From NCBI GenBank assembly GCA_034440615.1, contig JAOTOM010005095.1, forward strand, positions 499,501 through 563,500: a DNA stretch of 64,000 nucleotides, read 5' to 3'. Within the stretch, counting starts at the first letter, position 1, and each line of letters starts with the position of its first letter. Below the pieces are notes generated by a model, which saw only the letters and a program-made list of their open reading frames with translations, was not told the DNA's origin and did no database searches. Of this stretch, positions 10,831 through 22,665 are shown piece after piece. The translations under genes and the position numbers were made by a program. This DNA is from Ashinkailepas kermadecensis (Eukaryota; Arthropoda; Thecostraca; Neolepadidae).

Positions 10831-11924
10831 TCATGTATGCTACTATGTGGGCTAATTTTATGAATCCCGGAGATATGTTGATGCAGTCTTCAGTAACTAT
10901 GTGGGCCGTCTCCACTGCTTTCCTTCTAAATCTGTTCTAAATTCTAAATCAGGGTTGAATAGCACGCGCTCTCATATGCCGCGCATAGGAGAGGGGGGGG
11001 GGATTCGGCCCCTGGCCCTGAGAGTTCGGAAACTACCGAAGCTATATGCTCAAAATTTGGAGAGTAGGTTACGGGTGTTGTGAACTCACTTCAGCACAAT
11101 TTGTATGACCCTGGATTAACGCCTTCAGGGTTAAATGAGGTGGAGTTCGGCCGCCACGCCGCGCCGTCCTTACCGCACCGAAGAAGCCTGTGTGAATCAT
11201 TTTGAACGCTCAGCAACCGCCGCCCGGTCGGCCAATTTGTATCCGCGCAGTTCCTATATTTGCTAACGGATTTCGATTTGATTCCAAGGATGCGCTCATC
11301 GATTTTTAACAAAGCAACAAGATTGCATTACGACATCGCCGCCCGTTTATAAGATAACGTTTAAAAAAAAACAGAAGAGTGCGAATTACGCCCCCCGCCC
11401 CGGTGCGCGTGTTAAACAGGCCCATCTTATACCTAGATCAATCATGTAGCATTTTGCCCCCACCCACAATAATTTTCATAAAACAATATCTATGATAACA
11501 CTATAATATAAACTTATATTGTGTTGTATTTATTTCTTACATTGTGTTTATGGCGTGTTATTATCACATGCTTTGGAAGCAATAGACAATCTGGCTCTCG
11601 GCGTTTTCCTGTTGGTGAAACCTGTCAATAAACTACACTAAGCTAAACTGAACACAATCCAAATCCTAATTTCATTGGCTCAGTACAGCAGAAAACTGCT
11701 CTATAGACGCAAAATCCCAATGAAGTTAAGACAGGGGGTAGGTGAACACGTCTTCTCGGAAACACGAGTCATACATGGTGGGACATTAAGGAAACTGGGG
11801 GAACACGGCTCCATCAAATTCGTAGTTGGGTGAGACGAGAGTCACAGAAAACTGGGCACCGGTCAGGATGCGAGGAGACGTAGGATAAGCCAGCAGGCTG
11901 CACGCCGGAGGTTTAGCAGAAGCA
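10831..11924. other. No recognisable feature
   Basis: Mixed sequence with poly-A and poly-G runs. I see no frame with coding character. Confidence 0.5.
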
Positions 11925-12240
11925 GCCGTCGTATACCCGGCGAGAGGGGACGGCCCAAGGTCCAGTCGGGCGTCACTCCAGGGCGGCACGGGAGGCATGC
12001 TGTGGTGAGAGGGGACGTCACCAACAGCACCAGGTCCAGTCGGGCCTTACTCCAGGGCGGCACGGGAGGCATGCTGTGGTGAGAGGGGACGTCACCAACA
12101 GCACCAGGTCCAATGGGGCCTCACTCCAGGGCGGCACGGGAGGCGATGCTGCGGCGAGTGGGACGTCACCAACAGCACCAGGTCCAATGGGGCCTCACTC
12201 CAGGGCGGCACGGGAGGCGATGCTGCGGCGAGAGGGGAGG
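11925..12240. repeat. 74-bp minisatellite, about 4 copies
   Basis: The marker GGGCGGCACGGGAGGC recurs at 11981, 12055, 12129 and 12203, exactly 74 bp apart. The first unit is diverged; the last two are nearly identical. Confidence 0.85.
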
Positions 12241-12279
12241 AAATTAAAGATTGAATCAAAAATGACTTGCGCACACTCG

Positions 12280-12655
12280 TATCGTGCGATCTGTAATTTA
12301 GCTACCACAACAATACCTATGGGGCGATCTGTACTCTAGCTACTGCAGCACAACTTACCGGTCATCTGTATTCTAGCTACCACAGCAAAACGTATCGGGC
12401 GACCTGTACTCTGGCTGCCACAGCAAAACGCATAGGACTATCTGTACTCTAGCTACTACAGCAAAACGTATATGGTTATCTGTACTCTAGCTACTACAGC
12501 AAAACGCATCGGCCGATCTGTACGCTGGCCACCACAGTAAACCGTATAGGGCTCTCTGTACTCTAGCTACCACAGCAAAACGTGTCCGGCGATCTGTACT
12601 CTGGTTACCACAGCGAAACGTATCGGGCGATCTGTACTCTGGCTACCACATCAAA
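12280..12655. repeat. 38-bp minisatellite, about 9 copies
   Basis: Units of GATCTGTACTCTAGCTACCA then CAGCAAAACGTATCGGGC repeat with moderate divergence, with no spacer. It starts shortly after the 74-bp array but is unrelated to it. Confidence 0.85.
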
Positions 12656-12769
12656 GCGTTTTTAATTGATGACGATCGACTATCCATTCAGAATAATGTT
12701 GTATCAGTTGTTCTTTCATTGCGTGCTATAACTTGACTAAGGTGTACATGCAGACCAAGGTACGAGGTA

Positions 12770-13540
12770 GGACACTCTGGAAAGGATGGCAGGGCACTGA
12801 GCAGTGCAGATCATTAAGGAAGGCACTACAGATGGTAGGGAACTTAGGAGGAACTAAGGACAAGTCATTAACGGGTATAAGGCACTAGGGTGAGCAATCT
12901 GAGCTGCCAAAGGCGCACAGCAAGCCGTGAAAGGGGAATTCCAAGACTTTAGAAGAGTACTTTGATCGGTATTAAAGGCAATTTAATATGGGAAAGACGG
13001 ATCTAGGTTTATCTTAGCGCACTTCGATTTACGAGAGATGCACTGTAAAGCACATATGTGGCACTTTAGCGACAGGGATATTCCACTTTGCTTATGGGCA
13101 GTTTGAGATGTGATTAGCATCCTTGATATTCCCAAACCGTGTCCGAGATGTCCAGTGGGCACCTTAGGCTGCCATAGAGGCACAGTGAGCAATAAAGGGG
13201 ACATTCGATGGGTTCAGAATGGAACTCTGAGTTGGATTGAAGGCAACGCAACCTGCTAAGGTCGTGTCTAAATCACCTGAGGGCACTTCGACTTCCGAGA
13301 AAGGCACTGTAGCGCCAGCAAGGGACACTTTGAATAGCAGCAGGGGCATTCCACTTTGTTGAAAGACACTCTAAGCTATGAACGGCATCTCTGATATTTC
13401 CAAGCCACGTCCTAGCCGTCCAGTGGGCAACCTGAGCTGCAAGAAGGGCACAGTGACCCGTCAAATGGGCATTCAAAGGCTTCAGAATGGCATCATGACC
13501 TGTCCGATGGACAGATTGGCATGCACTAGGTGCATCTAGG
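12770..13540. repeat. About 265-bp higher-order tandem repeat built from short GGGCA units
   Basis: Blocks beginning near 12770, 13018 and 13273 align: CTGCC-AAAGGCGCACAG, CTGCC-ATAGAGGCACAG and CTGCA-AGAAGGGCACAG lie about 267 bp apart. Within each block GGCA or GGGCAC recurs every 18-20 bp, suggesting an older short repeat from which the larger unit arose. Confidence 0.6.
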
Positions 13541-14339
13541 ACTGCGTGGGGAGGAGGCCTAGACTAGCCTTTTGCTCTTCGTCAGAGGCACTTTGATTTG
13601 CCAGTCGGGCACTCTGGCCTGCGAAAAGTATGATTTTTCTTCCGACCCCCCCCCCAGTGGAGCAAAATCATACAGGACTGGGGGCACTTGGGAGGGACGG
13701 AAGGGCATTTGGCCCCACAGTTTTTCTACAAAACACCCTGAGGTGTACACCATATAACTCAAGCCGAGTCTCAAATGTGTTTGCAGCATTGATCCATGCA
13801 CCTCCCCATCACGAATGTCCACTTATGATACTGATATCATAATTGGTGACAGAAGACCTTTCGCAATGCTGAGATAGGCAGCACAATTTGAGGTGTGCAT
13901 TATTGCTACATATATGGATGTAGCGTAATGTGCGTTTGATGTATAGGACTCCAATCTTCATATCAAAAACTTCTTTGTTGTGTGGTATTTCATGCTCTTA
14001 ATTTCCCTTTATGCAGTATTTGGGCTTCGTATCATCCTTAAGCTTGTCAAATATCATTGAATGTGAGCAATCAAGCACGATCATCATATTTAAGTAGGAT
14101 TTTAGGTGGTGTCCTCTGCAACAGTTCTGGATGTTTTATGGCGAAATTCATTCGTGAAGGGAAAGTCATGAAGGCCAAACGATGTTTTGCAGGAATCATT
14201 GGCATGCAGCACTATTCAGTGCTTTTCATATGCACCGCCTGCGAAGCAAAGCGCCACACCAGCCTGCCGCCGGAGGAAACGGTTCTGATTCTGTGCGTTA
14301 GATTCAAACTTCCTATAAATGTTCGGTTTTGGTTCAGCG
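13541..14339. other. No recognisable feature
   Basis: Contains a poly-C run at 13647-13656 and otherwise ordinary sequence up to the CpG-rich start of the gene. Confidence 0.5.
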
Positions 14340-14841
14340 GTGCCCCAGCGCCGGCCGGCGCCAGTGGTCCGTTACACGCGCACCCCAGCTCTGCACGTAG
14401 CCATGCTCAGCGCGTCGACGACAATGCACCGGCTAATTGGTCGGTGCCGTGCGTCTGTGCCGGCGTTGCCTCTGAAGCGCCGCCCGCCACTCATGGCCGA
14501 CCGGGCACGCACTGAAAGGCTGCGCGCGCGCGAGGGACGATTAGCGGCGCGGCGCTGCGCTGAATCCGAGCCGCCGAGATCAGAAGCCACCGCCGCCCGC
14601 CCGCGGCGCCGGCCCCTTTGATCCGGCCGGTAATATGGAGCCGCGATTATTGTTGGCTCCGTTGTTTGTATTAAGCATCGGCCCGGAGGTCAGGCGGCGG
14701 CACCTGCGCGCCGGCCGGCCGTCAGCGGCGGCGCGCGCGCACCGGCCGTCGCGCGACACAATCCGTTCCCGGTGTCGCCGTGGCCACGGCCGGCCGCCGG
14801 GTCAGTCCATCTCGACACGGTCACCGCGTCGGACGTGCACG
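14340..14841 (+). promoter_or_regulatory. CpG-rich upstream region of the C13-like gene
   Basis: From about 14340 the sequence changes sharply from ordinary AT-balanced DNA to GC-rich, CpG-dense DNA with many CGCGCG and CGGCCGGC runs, and this continues into exon 1. It is the natural promoter and 5' UTR candidate for the gene starting at 14842. An in-frame ATG at 14635 with no stop before 14842 could give a longer N-terminus, but the ATG at 14842 is followed at once by a clean signal peptide and is preferred. I see no clear TATA box or initiator. Confidence 0.5.
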
Positions 14842-15253
14842 ATGCGCCTCTCGGTCCGCCGCGCGCCCTGGGCGCTGCTGACGCTCGTGCTGGCGGCGTG
14901 CTCGGCGGCGCCGCCCGAGACGCTGCACCGACGATGGGCCGACGCCGCCTTCCAGCTGACGACGCGCCTCAACTGCTCCCAGTCGATGGTGACGTCGGCG
15001 GCTGCGGCCAGCTGCAAGCAGCTGCAGCTGATCAGCCGGCGACACGCGGCCGTCTACCTGGCCGAGCGGCCGGCCGGCGCCCGCCTGGTCTCGCTGATGC
15101 CGGACGGCCCTCTCACCTCCACCGGCAGCGTGGACGCCGTGCTCGTCATCGACCCGTTTCCGGACGCATCCTGGGGTCACCTGGTGACCGTGTTCAACGT
15201 GGAGCGCCAGCACACGGCCGCCAAGTGCGGCACATTCGGAGGCGTCAAGCTCG
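14842..15253 (+). CDS. Exon 1: signal peptide and N-terminal domain
   Basis: This exon encodes residues 1-137 plus one base of codon 138. It starts MRLSVRRAPWALLTLVLAAC, a typical signal peptide with a basic start, a hydrophobic core and small residues near position 22, so the product should enter the secretory pathway. The rest (Cys at LNCSQS, SCKQL and AAKCGTF) looks like a folded extracellular domain I cannot name. The donor is GTGAGT at 15254. Third codon positions are almost all G or C, as in the other exons and unlike the surrounding DNA. An upstream in-frame ATG at 14635 is an alternative start. A CTGTGG-type tandem repeat begins within about 40 bp of the donor. Confidence 0.72.
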
Positions 15254-15284
15254 GTGAGTGTCGGCTCTCTGCCGACCAGGTGTG

Positions 15285-15605
15285 CTCTGGCTGTGACTGT
15301 GGCTATGGCTGTGACTGTAGCTGTGGATATGGCTGCGGCTGTGGCTGTGGCTGTGGCTGTAGCTGTGGCTCTGGCTGTGGCTCTAGCTGCGACTGGTTTT
15401 CACTGTGGCTACGGCTGTCGCTGATGCTGAGGTTGCTGCTGTGGCATCAGTTATGTTCGGTATAGTATCGCTATATACGGCTGAAGCTGATACTGAGGTT
15501 GGTGCTGTGGCATCAGTTGTGGCCGGGACAGCATCATCACTGTGGCTACGGCTCTAGCTGATGCTTAAGTTGCTGCTGTTGTAGCAGTTGTGCCCGGGAC
15601 AGCAG
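15285..15605 (+). repeat. CTGTGG repeat and 68-bp minisatellite, first block
   Basis: Immediately after the exon 1 donor, GGCTGTG hexamer-like repeats pass into a longer unit with GTGGCTACGGCTGTAGCTGA, GCTGAGGTTGCTGCTG and CATCAGTTGTGCCCGGGACA. Regular 68-bp spacing is clear in the later blocks at 16535 and 18232. Confidence 0.75.
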
Positions 15606-15611
15606 CGCTCT

Positions 15612-16520
15612 GCCAAAGTCTTCAAGTGATCCGACTTAATAAGAGCCACAAGGGCCCATGCAGGTTAAGTATGTAAACGGGAGATACCATAATGCAAGCA
15701 AAAAGATGCTCATCACTCCAACCAACACCACATCCCTAATTCCAAGGAATCCATTCACCAACATCCCACATACTCATCAACGTCTATCTACCTTACCTAT
15801 CCATCCCTATTCACTCGATCCCATGTAACATATGCGGCTTGATTGCACTACCAATAATTTTCAGCCTCGATCCATGCATGCTTAAAGGGGCTTGTACAGT
15901 GCATAAAGCAAACCTACTTAGCATAAATATTACCCTATCCACCATTACTTATAACTTAAAAACAAGATTTTTCGGCCTGAAAAAACTTGTCCACCCCATT
16001 TTTAAATACATTCAATGAGGGACTTCCCACGACGTCAGCAAGCAGACTATTATTCCACTGATCAACAAGCGACAACAGTTAAGCGACAGCGACTACACCT
16101 TGATTTGTCTAACTTAAATTGATGACTTTTATGTGATAGTCTAGATAGAAGGGCATCATTCAGATTGACCTGATCTAGCTTTATCTTCTAATTAGGGGCC
16201 CCATGCCTGTACAGAATATTCTAAATGGGGTCGCACATAGCCCAGGTACAGTATTTTCATCACTTCCTTGCTTTTATGCCTCACACCCATATCAATGATT
16301 CCCAGCGTTATGATTGCACTGTTCCAAGCCGAGATACGTCGCTTTTCTGCTTCAGGATCATTTGGAAACTGACACGCCTAAATATCTTTCCTCTTCAATG
16401 TCATTTTCCTACCTCCCATAGTATATCTGAAAGTCCACATCCAGACGCTAGATACATAACCTTACCTTTTCATAGTTGGAAGACATTTTTTTCATTGATC
16501 AGCCCACATTTTTAAATCCT
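15612..16520 (-). mobile_element. CR1-type LINE fragment, reverse copy
   Basis: Read on the minus strand this holds the 3' coding end and 3' UTR of the same LINE seen forward at 16985-18235. The pair share TAGAATATTCTGTACAGGCA, the UTR start near CCTTTAAGCATGCATG and the end near CTTATTAAGTC. Stops break the coding part. It splits the 68-bp minisatellite. Confidence 0.65.
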
Positions 16521-16534
16521 CCAAGTCTAGTTGC

Positions 16535-16985
16535 TACTGTGGCTAAAGTTGTAGCTGATGCTGAGGTTGGTGCTGTGGAATCAGTTGTGCCCGGGACAGT
16601 ATCACTGTGGCTACGGTTGTAGCTGATGCTGAGGTTGCTGCTGTGACATCAGTTGTGCTCGGTGCAGTATCACTGTGGCTACGGCTGTAGCTGATGCTGA
16701 GGTTGCTACTGTGACATCAGTTGTGCTCGGTGTAGTATCACTGTGGCTACGGCTGTAGCTGATGCTGAGGTTGCTACTGTGACATCAGTTGTGCTCGGTG
16801 TAGTATCACTGTGGCTACGGATGTAGCTGATGCTGAGGTTGCTGAGTATCACTGTGGCTACGGTTGTAGCTTATGCTGGGGTTGCTGCTGTGGTATCAGT
16901 TGTGCTCGGTGTAGTATCACTGTGGCTACGGCTGTAGCTGATGCTGAGGTTGCTGCTGTGGCTTCAGTTGTGCCCGGTATAATAT
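16535..16985 (+). repeat. 68-bp minisatellite, second block
   Basis: ATCACTGTGGCTACGG recurs at 16601, 16669 and 16737, exactly 68 bp apart, for about six copies, with one shortened unit near 16845. Confidence 0.85.
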
Positions 16986-18235
16986 TACTGTGCAAAATGG
17001 ATGTGAAGCTGAATGAAGGATGTTCTGAGTGGAGTGCCTCAGTGCTCTGTTCTAGGGTCAATTCTCTTTATCATCTTTGTGAATAGCATTGAGATAGAGT
17101 TGAGGATTATGGGGTTCAAATTTGCTGATGAAATAAAATTGGTGGGATTGAACAACAGTAGTGTTCAATCTAGTGTTATCCAACTAGACTTAGGGACATA
17201 CAAAAGTTGGCTGATCAATGGCAGATGTTTTTTATCTATGAAAAATGTAAGGTTATGCATCTTGGGTCTGGAGGTGAGACTTTCAGATATACAATGGGAG
17301 GTAGGAAACTGGATGTTATTTAAGAGGAAAGAGATTTAGGTGTGTTAGTTTCAAATGATCTTAAAGCAGAAAAACTATGTATCCCAGCTAGGAACAGGGC
17401 AATCAGAATAATGATAATCATTAATAGCATTGTGCGGTATTAGAGCAAGGAACTCATGAAAATATTGTGCTTAGCCTACGTGCGTACCCACTTGGAATAT
17501 TCTGTACAGGCATGGAGCCCTACTTAGAAAAAGATATGGATGTGCTAGAAAAGGTGCGGCGCAAAGCCACTAAACTCATTGGTGGCTTACAATATGGGGA
17601 AAGATATGTACTCACTCAAGTATAGGAGATTAAGGGGTGATATGATTGAAATGTATAATATCATTAAAGGGCTAGATCAGGTCAATCTGAATGATGCCCT
17701 TTTATTTATACTATCACATAGTGCTCATCAATTCAGGTTAGATAAATTAAGGTGTAGGACGGTTAAGCGACAACAGGTCTTCAGTCAAAGGATTGTTGAT
17801 CAGTGGAATGGTCTGACTGCTGATGTTGTGGGGAGTCCCTCATTGAATGTATTAAAAAATATAGTGGACCACTTTTTCGGCTGCAGAATCTTGCTTTTGA
17901 GTTCTAGGTGGTGGTGGATGGGGTGATATTTATGCTACGTAGGGTGCACTGTACAGGCCCCTTTAAGCATGCATGCATGGAGTCTGGAAATATTGTTAGG
18001 GCACTCGAGCCACATGTGTTACATGGGATCGAGTGAGTAGGGCTGGATAGGTAAGGTAGATAGACGTTGATGAGTGTGTGGGACATTGGTGAATGGATTC
18101 CTTGGAATTAGGGATGTGGCGCTGGTTCGGGTGATGAGTATCTTTTTGCCAGGGTTGTGGTATCTCCACTTTACAGACTGAACCTGCATGGGCCCCTGTG
18201 GCTCTTATTAAGTCTGATCGCTTTATGACTTTATC
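16985..18235 (+). mobile_element. CR1-type LINE fragment, forward copy
   Basis: A 5'-truncated non-LTR retrotransposon. The frame at 17013-17339 has the reverse transcriptase blocks SGVPQCSVLGSILFIIFVN and GFKFADEIKLVGL (the ADD motif is ADE). The frame at 17579-17926 has the typical CR1 C-terminal block KYRRLRGDMIEMYNIIKG. A frame break lies between them at about 17340. The 3' UTR runs to about 18235. It lies head-to-head with the reverse copy at 15612-16520. Confidence 0.7.
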
Positions 18236-18715
18236 ACTGTGGCTACGGCTCTAGCTGATGCTGAGGTTGCTGCTGTGGCATCAGTTGTGCCCGGGAAAGT
18301 ATCACTGTGGCTACGGCTGTAGCTGATGCTAAGGCTGCTGCTGTGGCATCAGTTGTGCTCGTGGAAGTATCACTGTGGCTACGGCTGTAGCTGATGCTAA
18401 GGTTACGGCTGTGACAGTAGTTGTGCCCGGGAAAGTATCACTGTGGCTACGGCTGTAGCTGATGCTAAGGTTACGGCTGTGGCATCAGTTGTGCCCGGGA
18501 AAGTATCACTGTGGCTACGGCTGTAGCTGATGCTGAGGTTACGGCTGTGACAGTAGTTGTGCCCGGGAAAGTATCACTGTGGCTACGGCTGTAGCTGATG
18601 CTAAGGCTGCTGCTGTGGCATCAGTTGTGCTCGTGGAAGTATCACTGTGGCTACGGCTGTAGCTGCTCCTGAGGTTACGGCTGTGACAGTAGTTGTACCC
18701 GGGACAGTACCGGGT
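18232..18715 (+). repeat. 68-bp minisatellite, third block
   Basis: About seven units in register with the earlier blocks, with ATCACTGTGG at 18301 and 18369. The last unit decays at about 18700. Confidence 0.85.
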
Positions 18716-19939
18716 CCTCTCATCTCTTCTCGTTGCATGTGTTCAGTTTTGAAGTGGAACGACCAAGATCTCATGCTATAATTGCATCATGCTATGCTAT
18801 GCGATGCATGTGTAGGGAAGCAGAACGCCGAACACCATTTCCACAGGGTCAAGTCAAAGTCAAGGGAGGGTACAGCTCAACGCTTGTCAGCTGACTAGCT
18901 GAACAAATCAAAGTTGAGGGCCGAACATTGTTAACATTGCTCGGCGAACATTGTTAAACTTAGTGACCTATACCGGAGTGCTGGATCCCACGTGGCTCAA
19001 TAGGATACCACGCTGAAATTCCAAGTTATTGAAAGTTTCTTGCGAACATGAAGCGGATTGGAGCTTCCACATATATATAAGGAACAGAAAATCACACCTA
19101 TGGCTCTCAGCATGATGTAGGTTTCATTTCGTCTACTGAAATGCGGTCTGAGCTGCGGTTGGTCGCATGAAGCTGCAGTTGAGCGGTCAGTGGTCGTAAA
19201 TATTCCTATCCATGGCCATCTCACAAGTATAGCATTTTGAATCAAAATGCGAAGAAGTTTCTACATCATTACTGAGAAAAAGTGCTGCATATTCGCATCA
19301 ATGCATGCATACTGTGATATTTATATTGCCGTGCGTCATATTGTTATGCATATGCTCCCAATACAGTGGGACAATATTACTCATGTTTACTCAGCATGGT
19401 CATCTCAGTATTTCGCTGTTGAGCTTTGTGTTGGAATTGCCATCTGTAGTGAATATTTCTGCACTGGCAGGCCAATAGAGGCTCGTTCGGAAAGCCGACC
19501 ACCTCGGCAAAGTAACTTGCGTTTTCTTGTCTGAGGCTGGGCGCCGGTGACTCGTGACGGTGTTCCGAGACTCGTTTGATATCCGCTCTTCTCTCGCTTG
19601 CAAAGAACATAACACAACACCCATTTATACTGTGTGGCACAATGGGCCTCTTTCCAAGACTTGCGCGATCTTAATTTCCCCATGGTAGCAAATTTAACTT
19701 TGAATTGTTAAAAATTATCTTATCAGATTTTTAAAAGCTATTTAGTGTGTGTTAAAAACTGGGAATTGTTACAACGATACGTCATCACTTCAAACAAGCT
19801 AAATATAAATATTTTCGTTTTGCATTAGCTCAAACTTATGCCACTTATCAGAGGTGGAGCTTTGATGAACTTATTGGGAGGTCCCAGTAATGATGAGGCT
19901 GTTTAATTTTCAACGCGTTATAAGGGACGGGCTATAACA
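18716..19939. other. No recognisable feature
   Basis: Ordinary intronic sequence. Confidence 0.5.
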
Positions 19940-21560
19940 TCTTCAGAGCAGACAGTGCTATGGCAGGCGGGGTGCACCTGTCGCCGGCCTCACCAGCCGC
20001 CCGACGGCAACGTCTGGCCGACCGTCTGGTGGCCACGGTGGACCGGATCCGGTCGGCCGGACCTCGCAGCCTCGCAGCCTCGCGTCCGTGCCGTCCTATC
20101 GGGCGACTTCAACGGTGCCTGCGAACAACAACACCTCACCAACAGTTTGGCCGTCACACAGGCCGTCCAGTCACCGACCAGGGGCAACGCCGCTCCCGAT
20201 CTGGTCTTCACTGATCTGGACACACCACAGCCACCGACGGTCCTTCCGGCCAACGAGCGAACACGTCAGACCGTGACGCTGTCCTGAGGGTGGCATCAGC
20301 ACACAAACAGGCACGAGAAACCCGGACGGCGTGGCCACTGACGGACTCAGGCATCCGATAATTTGGCAGGTGGATTTGTGCTCAGAACCGGAGTGAAATC
20401 ACAAGCGAACAGGATTTGGATGCATCAGCAGAAGCTCTAGAAAATTAATTCCGCTTTTCGCTCCGCTTTCGCTAACCTGCTTTCCGGAACAGACGTTTGG
20501 CTGTAGAAAACCGAGCCCCATGGATGACGAAGCGGCTAAATAATGTACTGTAAAACCGCAACAGAGCACACAGCCGACACCAGGCGGACAGGCTGGCTCA
20601 AATCAAGAACCAGGTCCGAGACGAGATACGCAGAGCCAATCACAGCTGATGTCGGAAAAACATCCAGAGGGCAACCACCGGTGCATCTGTCACCTGGTAC
20701 AAGCACGAATCTCGCCTCACGAACCGTCAGCCCAAACCCTGGGCATTGCACCTGCCACAAAACATCAATGAAAAGAAGACAAGCACCATCAACCAGTTCT
20801 TCCATGAAATTCGATGGGTCGAGATGCCGGCTGAAACACTCAGCAGCTATCACGTACCAAACCCCACCAGGCACCCTGTTGAGGACCACCGACTTCCTCA
20901 CGATAGTGAACGGGGAAGCCTCGGACACCGACAATCACGTCAAATATGTCAACTAACGGACTATACTTGAGGAACGTCGCAGCGATTACGTTGCTGATGA
21001 TAGCATGTTGCAAGCCACAACCGATGCCCTCTGCGAGTGGGAAGCGGCAGGAACAGGATAGCATTCAACATTTCCCAGTGTCATGTACTGCACATGTTAA
21101 CGGCGAAGAAGCCCCTCGCGCTACCAGATGTCACCATAAAATGGCAGAACATCCCCAATGTAAACAGCTACGAACTGCTTGGAGTAGTAATCTCCAGTAA
21201 CCCTAACTGGGGAGAACACCCGCAGCATTGTATCCAAAGGTTGCTATATGCTGCAAGCCATGGAAAGGTACAGGTCCCCCCACTGAAGAGCTCGTGCGGG
21301 TCTACCGTACCCACATCATACCCATACTGGAGGACTGTGTAACGGTGTTCCATGTAGGGCCCACCGCAAAACTGGCACAGCAAGTCGAAATAATGCAGAA
21401 GTGGACACCGAAGATCATCTGCGACCATTATGAACACCATCCAGAGCTGGTAACGCGACTGAAGTTGGACACTCAAGCTGACAGACGAGAACAACTTCCT
21501 CCGGCTCGCAAAACAGACGCTGCGCTCGGCACAGCACCGATACCCGCTGCCAACACCACG
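19940..21560 (+). mobile_element. Decayed CR1/L2-like LINE with reverse transcriptase C-terminus
   Basis: Pieces of one ORF2 can be followed in shifting frames. An endonuclease end contains RQRLADRLVATVDRIRS and VLSGDFNG. A middle part follows at 20540-20960. The reverse transcriptase end has NISQCHVLHMLTAKKPLALP, NSYELLGVVISSNPNW and VYRTHIIPILEDCVTVFHVG, then LVTRLKLDTQADRREQL. These blocks are typical of CR1/L2-group elements. Many frame breaks show it is inactive. The 3' end passes straight into tandem repeats. Confidence 0.7.
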
Positions 21561-21900
21561 GGCGTCCATCTCCGGCCGACAGACCAGGGCTGGAGACACT
21601 CTGCAGCCCTTCAGGTACTCAGGAAGTCAGCCGTGCCACACATCACAGCATTGAGACCTGCTACCAGCACCACGGGCGTCCATCTCCGGCCGACAGACCA
21701 GGGCTGGAGACACTCTGCAGCCCTTCAGGTACTCAGGAAGTCAGCCGTGCCACACATCACAGCATTGAGACCTGCTACCAGCACCACGGGCGTCCATCTC
21801 CGGCCGACAGACCAGGGCTGGAGACACCCTGCAGCCCTTCAGGTACTCAGGAAGTCAGCCGTGCCACACATCACAGCATTGAGACCTGCTACCACCACCA
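21555..21900 (+). repeat. 114-bp tandem triplication at the LINE 3' end
   Basis: ACCACGGGCGTCCATC recurs at 21555, 21669 and 21783 and begins again at 21897, exactly 114 bp (38 codons) apart. The copies are nearly identical, so this is recent. Confidence 0.9.
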
Positions 21901-21904
21901 CGGG

Positions 21905-22560
21905 CGTCGGCACACAAGGCGTGCACACGTCAGCACACAAGGCGTGCACACGTCAGCACACAAGGCGTGCACACGTCAGCACACAAGGCGTGCACACGTC
22001 AGCACACAAGGCGCGCACACGTCAGCACACAAGGCGTGCACACGTCAGCACATAAGGCGTGCACACGTCAGCACACAAGGCGTGCACACGTCAGCACACA
22101 AGGCGTGCACACGTCAGCACACAAGGCGTGCACACGTCAGCACACAAGGCGTGCACACGTCAGCACACAGGGCGTGCACACGTCAGCACATAAGGAGCGC
22201 ACACATCAGCATACAAGGCGTGCACACGTCAGCACATAAGGCGTGCACACGTCAGCACACAAGGCGTGCACACGTCGGCACACAAGGCGTGCACACGTCG
22301 CCACACAAGGCGTGCACACGTCAGCACACAAGGCGTGCACACGTCAGCACACAAGGCGTGCACACGTCAGCACACAAGGCGTGCACACGTCAGCACACAA
22401 GGCGTGCACACGTCAGCACATAAGGCGTGCACACGTCAGCACACAAGGCGTGCATACGTCAGCACACAAGGCGTGCACACGTCAGCACACAAGGCGTGCA
22501 CACGTCAGCACACAAGGCGTGCACACGTCAGCACACAAGGCGTGCATACGTCAGCATACA
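21905..22560 (+). repeat. 23-bp minisatellite, about 28 copies
   Basis: Units made of GCGTGCACACG and TCAGCACACAAG repeat with few changes. The unit length is not a multiple of three, yet all three forward frames stay open because no phase contains a stop. The predicted peptides (HTSAHKACTRQHTRRAHVST) are artefacts. Confidence 0.92.
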
Positions 22561-22575
22561 TTATGTGTGATGCGT

Positions 22576-22665
22576 AGACGCGAATAGCTGAATGGCCTGG
22601 CCTGCTGCTGAAAAGTACAGACGTCGCAGTTTTGGGTTCGAGCCCACGTCAGGTGGCTGTTTCTC
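22576..22665 (+). repeat. tRNA-like SINE head
   Basis: Box A-like TAGCTGAATGG (22585) and a perfect box B GGTTCGAGCCC (22635) are spaced 50 bp apart, as in tRNA-derived SINEs. A full cloverleaf is not evident. Confidence 0.5.

Noticed and set aside
14772..15257. Alternative 161-codon frame over exon 1
   Set aside because: GC-rich exons leave shifted frames open. Only the 14842 frame has a signal peptide and joins exon 2 in phase.
21228..22587. His/Thr-rich repeat proteins over the 23-bp array
   Set aside because: Open in all phases because the unit lacks stops. The upstream part is a decayed LINE.
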